64,000 nt of DNA from Psococerastis gibbosa (taxonomy: Eukaryota > Arthropoda > Insecta > Psocodea > Psocidae): assembly GCA_963971405.1 (NCBI GenBank), contig OZ020492.1, positions 18,320,204-18,384,203 on the forward strand, read 5' to 3'. Both the position numbers and the translations under genes were made by a program. The notes beneath the pieces are model-generated. The model saw only the letters and a list, made by a program, of their open reading frames with translations. It was not told where the DNA came from and did not search any database. Within the stretch, counting starts at the first letter, position 1. Every line of letters starts with the position of its first letter. This document shows positions 44,160 to 54,933 of the stretch, piece after piece.

Positions 44160-44985
44160 CTTCTGTTTGAGGGCCTTCCGCTTGAGGCCCAAATCCATAC
44201 ATTTCCCCCTCCACCATAGCCCAAGTTCAGACAGCCAATCAGGTCGGTGGGGCGGGCTCTAGAGGTGGGGCGTTACTTCTGGCACTGTGATTTATCACCG
44301 TGACTAATATGGTCACTACAACCACCCGTTCCTACCCAAAAAAAATACTGGTGATTTGAGTTACTGTCTCACTGTCACCGATTTAGGCTATATTTTAAAT
44401 AGCTTTGTTTCTAATGCTCTGATAGTCACATGCAAGAGCAAGTAACTCGCTCAGGTTTAGCCTATGCACTAGGCAGTCTTAAGCGAAATTCCCCGAAATT
44501 CTTTCCGATCGTCTCACGAAAGCTAAACATAAGGTATGCCCGAAACTGTCACCGTGACTGCTCCATAACTGGCTAGCTTTTAGTTTATGTACATACTGTA
44601 TATGTATATATTATCTATATTACTACTCCTTACATTTCTTAGTATAACTAAACAAAAGAATAACCGACTTTAATTGTTAAGCGAAACGAATAAGTCTATG
44701 TAACTTGTATAAATCACTGTCAAGTAAGAGAAGTGACAGTGACTTTTGATTACTCATACCAAGATGTACCAAGATTACTTAGATAGCAGGATCAAAAGCA
44801 GTCCCTCCAGTGACAGAAATCACCAGTATTTGTATAAGTGACTGTCGAGTCACTGTCACCGGTCACTGTTGCTCCTGGAAATATCTGTCACGCCCCACCT
44901 CTAGCGGGCTCTCTTAACGCGACGTCGAGCTCCTCCCTCCCCCTTCTCAGTTTTTTGGAGTGCGCGCAGTCAAATTTGTCATGTA
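44160..44985 (-). promoter_or_regulatory. GC-rich promoter with CCAAT and GC boxes, split by a hAT MITE
   Basis: In the minus direction there are CCCGCCCC (Sp1-like, around 44247-44256) and GATTGGCT (inverted CCAAT, around 44233-44242), upstream of the initiator-like site near 44157. The GC-rich, CpG-containing tract continues at 44904-44985 on the far side of the inserted MITE (44260-44903). So the ancestral promoter island was about 250-330 bp. The layout resembles a TATA-less, broadly used promoter. Confidence 0.5.
44260..44903. mobile_element. hAT-type MITE with 8-bp target site duplication
   Basis: Termini TAGAGGTGGGGCG...CGCCCCACCTCTA are perfect inverted repeats over 13 bp, with 16 of 17 bp matching when extended. 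They are flanked by GCGGGCTC at 44252-44259 and 44904-44911. An 8-bp duplication plus a TAGxGxTGGG-type end is characteristic of the hAT superfamily. Many GTGAC/GTCAC motifs near both ends resemble hAT subterminal repeats. No transposase frame is present, so it is non-autonomous. It lies within the GC-rich promoter tract. Confidence 0.85.
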
Positions 44986-47015
44986 TCGATTAGGGATCAT
45001 AAATAATATTATTTAAATGTATTTTAGAATTTTTAATATCTTAAATTTTCGAAGAAATTTTTCCCTGAACTTGGTAATTAGATAAAATTATATACCCAAT
45101 CAGTTTAAAGGAAAAATCACTCCACCAACACTAAAAACATGAATTTCTCAAATTTTATCATTAGATTATAATCTAATGACAGATTTTATGGCTGATTCTA
45201 ATGATAAATTTTACATTATATAATTCACTAACACGGTAAAATCAGTCGGATAGTCACCTCCCATTTGGAACAATTTTTTAATGTACGTTTAAACGCAACC
45301 TATCTACTTGTAAAATGAATTTATGACATAGTTGGAATTAGGTTCCCCACTTCCCCGCCATGATAACGTAACGTAACGTTGTTCCTTTTTTTTTAATTTT
45401 GACGATGCGAATCCGGCTATGTCCTGGCACTTACACTGAAAATGCTGTTTATACTCGAATTTAAATGATATGGGTTGCTCATTAAATAGTCCTCTGCACC
45501 TTATGCACACCAAATCTTTATAACTTAAATAGGGTATTATGTCAAAAAACAATATGAACAGATTTTGGCTTGGTCCAGAGTTGGCCAATTTCTCCTATCA
45601 GCTTCCACTTAAAAAACAGAAGCTTTCCTTATACTAAGTATAAATTGGAAAGCAAAAACATATTATAACTCGAGTGAATCGATCAGTATGCTGGCAGAAT
45701 GGCAGATAGGAGGGGGACAAAGTAGGCGGTAACTATGGCAACTGGCAACTCTGCGAATCAAGGGATGGACTGGAGAGGGACGAAGCTTGGAAAGGTCTGC
45801 GATACGGGCGAATATAGAACATCAATATTACGAATAATTGCTTGCGTCATGTCTGTCAACTTACCCCCCTGCAAGGAATCCTCCAATTATGATTTCCAAA
45901 AGGGTGGCTTCGCAAAGTATGAAGCTCTCCAACTCGAACGGTTTTTACTTTATTCAGAGGCAATATTGGGACGAGAAGCTTTATAAGAGTTAATATCTAA
46001 TGAAATAAAGAGGATATGGATGGAGCACCACAAATTCAACTACATAATATATATTTTTTTTAATTTATTAATCAAGTTAATACAAATTTGGTCTATTCAA
46101 ATTTAAGAAGACTAATTAACCTTTTATTTAGAAACAAACAAAAAAAAGTGCTACAGTTTAACGAACTTCACCGCGGGAAATTTTAGTCGCTGTAATAAAA
46201 TAACTGCTCTGCCTAAAATTATACAACTTCAATAGACTAGATCTGTAACAACTTTGCCTAGTAAATTTAATAGAAAATAAAAATTCAATTAACACGTCAG
46301 ATTTTGTTGTGCTCATCTTCTACTTTCTACATACTCTTGTAATTTTTGAAGGACTTTTTATGGACCTTTGTCCAATGCCAACGACCCCGTGGATTTCGGA
46401 CAATATTTGTATTGTTTCCGGGAAAATTTTTGGCCAGTGGCAAACTGGTAGACGTTCTCAATGTCAACCTACCCCGATTACAAGCGATAATGGACAAGCT
46501 GAGACAAGCTTACCATTGACGCAATGAAACAGGCGAAAGCATGACTTAACTAAGTACAGATACGAGTATCCACATCCACTTACTCGTAGAGCTGTCAAAA
46601 ATATCACGACCAACAGAGAAATTTCTGAGCATTTAGATATTAGGATATGTAGAACGGTCAAGATAGACATTTGAAAGTTGAAAGTTAAGTTAGCTGTCAT
46701 AATACCTAACAATTAACCATTTGATAAAGTCAAAGTTTCAGAATTTGAAAATATAGCCTAAAAGTAAAACCTAAGGTAGGCATGCTATGATCAAAATCCA
46801 GTACATACTGGTTGCATTTAGGCTTATAATAACGTTTAAGGACCATGAAAAGCTATTGATAAAAAATAAGTGCTGGAGGTTTTACTTTTAGGCTGTATTT
46901 TTAAATTCTGGAACTTGTACAATTAACAATTACCCTTCAGCGTTGGAGGGATAGAGCTAATTGGAGTCCTAACACATGCGCAGTAACGAGGAGGCAGTCC
47001 AGCATTTATGTGATT
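44986..47015. other. No gene seen; small Helentron-like fragment at 45618-45656
   Basis: The fragment AAGCTTTCCTTATACTAAGT then TATAAATTGGAAAGC is only the 5' end of the Helentron-like family. Frames in this stretch lack motifs and splice support. Confidence 0.45.
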
Positions 47016-47019
47016 GTCA

Positions 47020-47048
47020 GGTTTGACCGCCGCCATCTTTGTTTTTTT
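47020..47048. promoter_or_regulatory. CCGCCGCCATCTTTG motif upstream of the Myb/SANT-like exon
   Basis: CAGGTTTGACCGCCGCCATC followed by TTTGTTTTTTT, 74-102 bp before the ATG. GCCGCCATCTTTG resembles a YY1/Pho-type core promoter site. Nearly the same 29 bp occurs inverted in the MITE at 5829-6323 and, diverged, in its copy at 49120. Confidence 0.4.
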
Positions 47049-47121
47049 GGCGACTATTTTGAAAACGCGTTGTTTATTTTTTGTTTTTGTTATTTTGTTT
47101 ATTTAATTTTATTATTTTATA

Positions 47122-47248
47122 ATGTCAGACAGAAGCCGGAAATTCATTAAAGAAAAGAGTCAGAAAAGTCGCAAAAAAAACATGGGGCAAAGAGGATGTG
47201 TCCATGCTTCTGGGGAAGCTTAAAGAATTTGACAAGACGGCTATTGAG
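47122..47248 (+). pseudogene. Myb/SANT-like first exon with one-base frameshift
   Basis: ATG at 47122 opens MSDRSRKFIKEKSQKSRKK. After an A8 run (47173-47180) the text TWGKEDVSMLLGKLKEFDKT continues in the +1 frame up to a donor GTACGT at 47249. With one A fewer, the exon would be exactly 42 codons ending on the donor. W-x-K-E-D-x-x-x-L-L is typical of Myb/SANT-like DNA-binding domains, found in PIF/Harbinger partner proteins and domesticated relatives. As given, the frame stops at 47221. Either a pseudogene or a homopolymer sequencing error. Confidence 0.5.
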
Positions 47249-48526
47249 GTACGTACAGTCTCTATTTTCTTAATTTCTTTAAAATATCACAAAATCATGC
47301 GTATTAATTATATACGAAGGTGGATTTCTTGGGTATAGGCTACTGAAGATACTGTTCATATTTAGGTATTTATGTTTACTCAGCGTTATCTAAAAAGAGC
47401 TAAAAGATTGATCAATAAGCCAGGTTACTCCTACAGCTGTTGTAAGCCCGGCCAAGATAGACATTCCAAGTAACAAAAATTCCAACAGAGCCAAATTTTG
47501 GCACATACTTCGGTTTTATCATTATAAAACAAATGTCAAAAGTCCCCCAAAGATCCCATGTGTGCGATAAAAGTTATTCGTGGTCAAAGGTCACATCAGG
47601 TTTTTTGGTTTTTTTCTCGAAAACGGTAAGTTTTTTCAAAAATATTTTTGCACCAAATTTGTAGATCTTTCAATTCTCAATAAAAAAAATGCATGTATCA
47701 TTTGCATTCTGCAATGCGAGGTCGGTGGGAACCCCGCCTAAGTCTTGAATGTCTGTTACATAACGTCACCGTATTTGTATTTAGCACTAGTAGGTCGGTG
47801 GAATCCCCGCCTTAGCACCTAAAACGTACATGATGTTAGAGAGATTTTTCATAGCTGTACCAACGGCTATTTCCTATGAAATTTGACCTTTTTAAACAAA
47901 ACGCGAAGTAGGAGCGCCGGATTCGCTCTTAAGGCAGTAGGCTACGCATCTAGTAGCCTTGTGCACATGTATATCTATATGGCACCCTAGAAAAAAATTG
48001 CAGGGGTGTAAGATAAATTTGAAAAATTGTCAGCCCAAAAGTACTGATTCCTAATTAGTCAGTCAAGAAATAAAAGAGCCAGATGAAAATATTCAATCTA
48101 CTATTTCACAGTGAAGTGCAAAATGTGTACCTACAAATTTTATTGTTCAATTTTTGACACCACAAGTAAAGTAAATCATTACTAAATATTTAGTATACAG
48201 TTTTAGTATTGATGGTTCAGAGGATAGGATTCTCCCATCATGGGCCCCCCGTGTTCAGAAGGAGAAAATGAAAACTTCATCTCTGGGATGGCCATCCGTT
48301 GCTTAGCAACGCCTAGATCCCTGATTTCCGCTGTTGCAGCTACAATCGATTTATCAGGAACGTATATTTACTCGTAGATTGAATACGTTAGCAAAGACCA
48401 GGTATGCTGTAGTGGAAAATCTGGGCCAAAGCCTCCGATATCTATTCTTAAAATTACATAAAATACTATTTTATTTAATAAATTAAACATTCATAATTTA
48501 GATTTAGAAATTGAGGAGTTTAGATG
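47249..48526. other. No further exon seen; MITE solo arm at 47700-47816
   Basis: 47700-47816 matches one arm of the TTTCCACCGACC family (CATTCTGCAATGCGAGGTCG). The remainder has no recognisable feature and no obvious continuation of the Myb/SANT-like frame. Confidence 0.5.
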
Positions 48527-48857
48527 AGGAGCATTTTTAATAACTTGCTGAGTTAATTAAATAAAAAATGAAAAGTATTTAATTTGGGAGTGCCAATTTT
48601 TTACGTAGCATATCCTCTTAAGAGTGTACAACCCGTAGGAAATTGGCAACCCGAAATTTATTCCTTTTTATTTTTATTTAATTAACTAAGCATGTTATTA
48701 AAGATTTGGCTCATCAAAGTTGTAGAAGACTACTTCATGCATCATACTATAAGATATTTTTAATTTTCGAAATTGTAGTTTTTTCAGAAACATGCAGAAA
48801 TGTTATAAACAATAACTTTTCACGTAAAAGCGATTTTATAAAAAAAATTCATCGACA
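48527..48857. mobile_element. Two TTAA-MITE arms joined at a shared TTAA
   Basis: 48527-48617 is an inverted end of the GAGGATATGCTACGTA subfamily. 48622-48857 is an end and body of the GAGTGTACAxCCCGTAGG subfamily. They abut at TTAA (48618-48621), so one inserted exactly into the target site of the other or they recombined there. Confidence 0.75.
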
Positions 48858-49168
48858 ATGGACCTCGGGAGTGAGTTAACATGCTGTATTGAAAATATTT
48901 AACAGAGTAAACAGCATGGTAGTAGTCAGGACGTTCGTGGCACGGTTTTGAATAAAGTGACAGAATTCTATTCTAGTGCCACATTTGTTTATTTTTTTGT
49001 TCATTTGGGTTATTATAATTTTAAGTATTTACGGTAATTGCTTGTTACATAATAGATAATACAAATACATTTAAATACTAAAAAAATTTAAACGCCTGTT
49101 TCAATTCAAACCAACCGACATAAACAAATATGCCGGCAGTCAAACCACTGTCGATCGCAGCGCAACTT
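48858..49168. mobile_element. Left part of a second copy of the 495-bp TA-flanked MITE
   Basis: Matches 5893-6160 (GGACCTCGGGAGTGAGTTA, ACGTTCGTGGCACGG, AGTATTTACGGTAATTGCTT). The outer left TIR is lost. The right part resumes at 49996-50125 (GTTAACCAACTC, ACGCTGGTTAGCT, AACTAGGTATAACTCGATAA) after the Helentron-like insertion. Confidence 0.8.
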
Positions 49169-49995
49169 AAAGAACCGGTCCGAGTTTACTCGAACATGCT
49201 TTCCAATTTATCAATTAGTAGATGGATAAAATGAGCAATTTCATGGTAAATAATTTTCCTATGGTTAAATTTCTGATATCTCGGGGGGGGGGGGGGGGGT
49301 TGTCCACCTGACGTCACTGGAGGTGAGGTAAATTCTAGATAGGTCAGACCAACACATTACCACACAGTAATAATGGCAGGGCACGCAATGCATTTGAAAA
49401 ATTAAAATTTAAAAAAAAAATGCACAAAACCCAATTGTTTTTGGGAAAGAACCTGTCCGGTTTCGTTACTCAATTTAGCACCTAAAACATGCCTGAAGGT
49501 AGAAATCATGGATTGAAAGGTTTCGCAAAAAAATTATTTTTTAGACATTTTTCATTAAAATTTAGTTATCATTTTTTTACCCCCAGAAGCAAACTATCAA
49601 GGGGCAAGCGACCCCCCGCATTTTATTAACATTAATAACGACTACAATATATGTGAATTTAAAAGAAATCGTTGGAGCCGTTTTTTAGTAATAATTTTTT
49701 TAGACGTTTTTTGAGAATAAAACTCCCCAAATTGACCTAGCCCAAAATAAAAAAAATGGTCTGGAGGTATGATTTTTGTGCACCTACATGCAAAATTTCA
49801 TTTAAATCGACCGAGCAGTTTGCCCGGAAATCCATGAACAGACAGAGCGACAGACAGAGCGACGGACAGACATTTCGTAAAAACCACTTTTATTGGGTTC
49901 CTGGGACCTCAAAACGTGTAAACACCTTGAAATCTCGGAACCGAAAATTTTGACCATCACAAAGTTTTCCTCATACTACGTATAAATTGGAAAGC
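49169..49995 (-). mobile_element. Helentron-like element, copy 8, inserted in a MITE
   Basis: AAAGAACCGGTCCGAGTTTA to TATAAATTGGAAAGC. The uninterrupted MITE at 5829-6323 gives the empty site (GGTAAATAACACGTTAACC there, CTT-element-AATAATACAGTTAACC here), showing insertion without target duplication. Confidence 0.7.
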
Positions 49996-50125
49996 AATAA
50001 TACAGTTAACCAACTCAGAAGTGCGTTTAGGATAGCACGCTGGTTAGCTTGGTTATCCGGTTTCACGTGTGTTAACTTAGCTTGATGTAACACACTTAAC
50101 TAGGTATAACTCGATAACTAGCTGG
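49996..50125. mobile_element. Right part of the interrupted MITE copy
   Basis: Continues the MITE after the Helentron-like element and ends with a diverged TIR (TATAACTCGATAACTAG then GTAAGATCCC). Confidence 0.75.
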
Positions 50126-51590
50126 TAAGATCCCTTATATATAAAGATCAGAAAACGAAGGCAATATTTTCCTGTAACATCAGATTTGTTAATCAACAGG
50201 CTATCCTATCAAAATCAAATCAAATCAAAAAGCTGTATATTTTTACAAGTTTTTTTTTACAATTATAGGGGTGACTTACCGCAGGACTAGTCCGTGTGCG
50301 GTTTAGGCTTTTATACAAATAACTAAATAACTGTGTTAGTATATTAGTATAATCACGTAGGCTTCCCTGGCCGGAGTCTGGTGAGGAGACAAAGGGATGC
50401 GAGCTAATAGGCCGTGGTCGATCCGCTCGTACTCCTCCGTCTCCTCATGTTAGTGTATTAGTAATTAGTAATATGTTAGTATTGTGTGCGTAAAAGGTTG
50501 GAGATATTCTGTGTGTTATTTATTTTTTTGTCTATCTTATGCATCTATTTCTTGTTTTACCCGTATTTTTAATTGTTTTTTGAATACTGTCATGTTTTCG
50601 ATTGCTTTTAAATTTATGTTTAATCTGTTGTAGTGTTTTATTCCTACGCATAGCGTTTGGTGTTGTATTAGTGTGGTTCTTGCACGTTGCTGCTGCAGTG
50701 GGCGTGTGTGCTGCCTTCTTGTATCATAGGGGTGTTCATATATAACATAAGGCTTAACTTATACGAATTATTTCGACTGCTCTCACTGAAAAGGCTACTG
50801 CGCAGCCGGGATGACCCAATTACAAGTTGCCAGGCAACCACCTGTAACCATGAAGTTTCAAGTCAAGAGATTATCTAACATGTCCAGACAACTCACTGCG
50901 CGGAAGCGAAGCCTCACTGTTGAGACATGCGCCATGCTAATACCAGCTAGGAAATTATTGACAACTGCGTAGTCCTTCCAACTTCTAATAAACCAATTAA
51001 GCTGCGAAACGCATTCAAGCCGCAATATGCCGCTAACTACTAAATGCAATGTGTCCACTAACAGTATACATACATACATATAATATACATATTCAAAATT
51101 AATTTTCACCTGCCTTTGCCCCAAAGTGACAGAAAGTAAGAAAACGAAACTATATAGTTGAGGCGCAGAAAATATTTACAGCAGACAATTGAATCCCAGT
51201 TAATTACAGTAAATACAGTAGTAGTATTAGGAAAACTCAGGGAAGATAGAAATTACTCGAGTTTTTCCACCACACCACAAGAGAGTCAGTTCCCCAGCAA
51301 CGTGATATAATAGGGAAGGAAATTATTAGGGATCAGTTGAGAGTTCTATATATAGACATAGGAGTCATGGATTCGCTCACGTTTGAATGAAGAAAATTCG
51401 TCTCTTGTAGAAATCATCCACCTATGTGTTTCTTATAGCCTAACCTACAAGATGACTCGATAATTCATTGTATGGCTTCTTTACGGGTGTGATGTTCAGA
51501 ACAAATCAGACTCCCCCCCCCCCCCACTTCGCATTTTTTTACATAGTCGAATTACACAATAATTATCCTACGCATAGTGCCTGCTGGGAA
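50126..51590. other. No gene; retroposon tail at 50205-50240 and repeat Y copy at 50795-51035
   Basis: AAAATCAAATCAAATCAAAA at about 50213 is the inverted 3' tail of a Daphne/CR1-like element (compare 23200). 50795-51035 shares CTACTGCGCAG, GGATGACCCA, CAGGCAACCACCTGTAACC and CTCACTGCGC with repeat Y. The short frame at 50687-50878 has no motif. Confidence 0.5.
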
Positions 51591-51599
51591 TATATTTGT

Positions 51600-51860
51600 A
51601 GTCAGAATGGCGTAGAGGTAACGACTCGGACTATCATCCAGAAGGTGACTGGTTCGAGTCCCACCCGAATGCCAAAATTTTCTAGTGGTACAATTATTTA
51701 TCTTCTGACTACCATGCTTCGGAGGGCATGTAAAGCCGGCGGTCCCGGCAGTCTTCCCTGACTGTCGATAGGTTAAACAGGAGGCTGTTGATGCAACCTG
51801 AAAACTCCTGTACCACGGGTAGTACCACCCCGACACGAATTTACTTTTACTTTTAATATA
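51600..51860 (+). mobile_element. tRNA-derived SINE
   Basis: Head AATGGCGTAGAGGTAACGAC (A box-like) and CTGGTTCGAGTCCC (B box-like), body CATGCTTCGGAGGGCATGTA then AGCCGGCGGTCCCGG, tail (CTTTTA)n. The GGAGGGCATGTAAAGC body block is shared with the SINEs at 37806, 57425 and 60595 despite different heads and tails. Confidence 0.75.
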
Positions 51861-53351
51861 TTTGTAAGGAATTAAAAATTCCAAATAATTTGCGAAATGT
51901 AGTATTCGTGTGGCACATTTAATTTATTAATTTAATTTATTTAACAATAATGTTAAGAAACAATTGTTAATCCATTATACTATAGCCTTAAATAGGCCAT
52001 CAAATATAGCTTGAACCATTTTTGCACCAGGCCAGGGGTGAAACTAGTGAACTAGGGGACCCCCTACCCGGTACTAAGGGGGAAGAGGAAGAAAAGGACC
52101 ATTTAGCATGCTGAATCACATAGTCCCCCTATTATTTGAAACGTAATGTAATGTAACTACATAGTCACGTATTCAACGGTAATAATCATATTCAGATCTA
52201 GAGGACGTTGCTACAAACCAACCCCTAGGGGTTGTTTACCAAAAGAAGACACTCCAGACCATTTGTTACGATTCAAAAGACAAATTTCGTGTAGAGAACG
52301 ATAGATAGATGTTGGGAGGGTGACAAGCCGGCATTCTCATCCCCTGGCCAGCTTCCTCTTCAAAAAAAAAAACAGATGTAAAATTGAAAACGCAACAGGC
52401 GAGTTACTCTTCTTAGATAGAAACACGGGTATAATAGACCCATTCTCGAGGCAGAGGGTGATGGCCTGATGGGCAGAGGGCCTCCGGAGGGTGCCTCACT
52501 AGCAGTGCCAAATGTCAACATGCCTTTTTTGCTCTTGGCTCAAATTCAGTTCTACCTGCCTCTGCATTTTTTGCCTATTGGCTATTGCCTGTTACCATAT
52601 ATCGCCCCTTTCACGCCAGAAGGGTCTAAGGCACAGTGAACGGGTTTCGAGATATTCGCGGTTTAGTGACAGATTTCAATTTATTTCCTGTCTTTTGTTT
52701 CTGATTGCACTTATTGGACTTTTTATGGTTGCAATCTCTTTGGACATATTTAGTCAAGTATAAGAAGTTTTTATTCTAGTTTTAAGTTAATTAATTACCA
52801 TTATAGAGCTTCATAGACCCCTCTGGCCCGACACTTAAGATGCGCGACGGGCCTATAGCACAGGTCATATGGACTCAAGTGTTGATCCAGATGGGTCTAT
52901 AATCTGATCACCGAACGTATGGCCGTGCCCAAGGGGGTGGTCCATGGGGACCCCCCCCCCCCCCAAATGAATTTTGGTATGTAAATCTGTAAGGTTTAAA
53001 TAATTTATCCATTAATTCATTAAAATAAATTACGTAAATATTACGTTTAAAAAATTTGGACCCCCCCCCCCCCGAAATCAAAACCTGGTCACGGCCTTGA
53101 CTGAACGGAATTTTACCTTGGAATCAAATTCGCCAATGCATCTATCATTTCTGATTATTTTATTGATTGAGGCTTATGGTGTTACTTATCACCTTACCCT
53201 TACATACTTCGCACTTACTATCGCTGATTTGCTAGTAGTACACCTACAATAAGTTAAGTCTGATAAAATACTATAATTATAGACAATAATTATGATTATT
53301 ATAATTACAAAAGCTTTTACGGCAGGAGTTACGTGACGAAGCAGTAGTATC
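51861..53351. other. No gene seen; two poly-C tracts
   Basis: C runs at about 52950-52963 and 53061-53073 lie in two near-copies of a GGxCGTGxCC...GGACCCCCCCC...AAxxxxTGGT unit. Other frames (for example 52512-52763, hydrophobic) have no family signature. Confidence 0.4.
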
Positions 53352-53541
53352 AGGGGTGATAGGCCGTGATCGTTATGATAGTGTAATTCCAAATGTTTCA
53401 TCAACATCTGCCGGTCAACATTTTCAGGGGAACTGGCACAATCTTCGAAGTCTCCGCAGTTCCACTGATGATGTTGAACGCGGATGTTGACGAAACATTT
53501 GGAATTACTCTTTCAGAGAGACCACGGCCTATCATCCCGGA
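53352..53541. repeat. 190-bp foldback palindrome
   Basis: Arms of about 90 bp around a TTCGAA centre at about 53446: GATAGGCCGTG ... GTAATTCCAAATGTTTC against GAAACATTTGGAATTAC ... CACGGCCTATC. No TIR-type target duplication identified. Confidence 0.8.
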
Positions 53542-54075
53542 TATTCTAATGCGTCGTCAGTCATGATTATCAAAATTTTATATATAGATATAAGTGAACT
53601 TACTGACATTCTCTTCGAAGATTATCCTATTGCTAAGCTAAACATAATTTAATATTTTATATTAACGTGACTATCGGCCCTATGTTTTCAAACCAAATCG
53701 CCATGAGATTTGGCAGTTATTTAAATGGCACTCACTGGGGATACCAGAAATTAGAGGAAATCCCCTATTTTTGTTAAAACAATACGACCAATTATAGGTG
53801 ACAGGGACATAAGTCAAATTCTATGCGCATTTAATGTTATCAATAAAGGGGGGGGTCTTGTTCCTAACATCCTTTCACTAAAAAGCACAAACATCTATAT
53901 TCTATCAACATCAATTCCATGGGGAAGATCTTTGTATTAATTACAATGCTAAAAGACAGTGTATCCAAAATATTAAAAGAAAAATACTCTCCACGGGGGG
54001 TCCATGTATGCTTAGCAAATTACCACGTGGAGGCATGTAGGTCCACTCAAGTGGACTCTATAGCAATAGCGTTAA

Positions 54076-54470
54076 GAGGATATGCTACGTAGAAAAATAG
54101 CACCCCAAAATTTGTTGTTTTTATTGGCATTTTATTTTTTATTTAATTAACAAAGCATGTCATTAAAAATTTGGCTCATGGAAGTTGTAGAAGACTGCTT
54201 CATGCATCATGTAATAGGAAATATTAAATTTTTGGTACCTTAGTTCTTTCATAAATACCAGAACGGACTAAAATTATGCGTATTCTGGGATTTTTGGAAG
54301 AACTACAAAACTAAAAAGTATAAATACCCGATTATATGATGCGCGAAGTAGTCTTCTACAACTTCCATGAGCCAAATCTTTAATGACTTGCTTTGTTAAT
54401 TAAATAAAAAATAAAAAGTCCATAAAAACAACAAATTTTGGTGTGCTCATTTTCTACGTAGCATGTCCTC
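54076..54470. mobile_element. Palindromic piggyBac-like MITE (GAGGATATGC ends)
   Basis: Flanked by TTAA at 54072-54075 and 54471-54474. Ends GAGGATATGCTACGTAGAAA / TTTCTACGTAGCATGTCCTC. The arms are inverted copies over most of their length (AATTAACaAAGCATG, TTGTAGAAGACT), leaving a short loop. TTAA duplication is typical of the piggyBac superfamily. Confidence 0.85.
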
Positions 54471-54489
54471 TTAATTAATATTGAGAACT

Positions 54490-54933
54490 TAAGGCGCCCA
54501 TTCCACATACGTACAACGTCAATGAAAATTATGACATTGAAGGACACTTCAATTTCTCATTGATGGGGGCAATTCCATGTTTTTTTCAAAAATTGACAAT
54601 TTTTAATTTAAGCGTATGCGCCAAATTTTTGAAATTTGTTTGCATTTGTTTCTTGAAATTGTATTTGTTTTCTTCGTCGCCTTATTATTTAAACCTTATT
54701 ATAATTTTTAAACAGAAATGCTTTCTTTTTAGAGAAATCAATTAAAATAGTTGTACTTGTCATATCCCATGGCGCCACTTCTTAATTTTAGATTGTTTGT
54801 TTCATTGTTCGTGAGTTTACTCTATGATCAATTGATCATTGATCAATTTTAACAATGGCATAGAGTAAAATTGAAATGTCCTTCAATTTCATAATTTTCA
54901 TTGACGTTGTACGTATGTGGAATGGGCGCCTTA
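54490..54933. mobile_element. 444-bp MITE with at least 44-bp TIRs (CATTCCACATACGTAC ends)
   Basis: TAAGGCGCCCATTCCACATA at both ends (inverted), perfect over about 44 bp through CGTCAATGAAAATTATGA. The core TTTACTCTATGATCAATTGA and CATATCCCATG blocks are shared with 39996-40396 and 62449-62882, whose ends differ. Confidence 0.9.
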
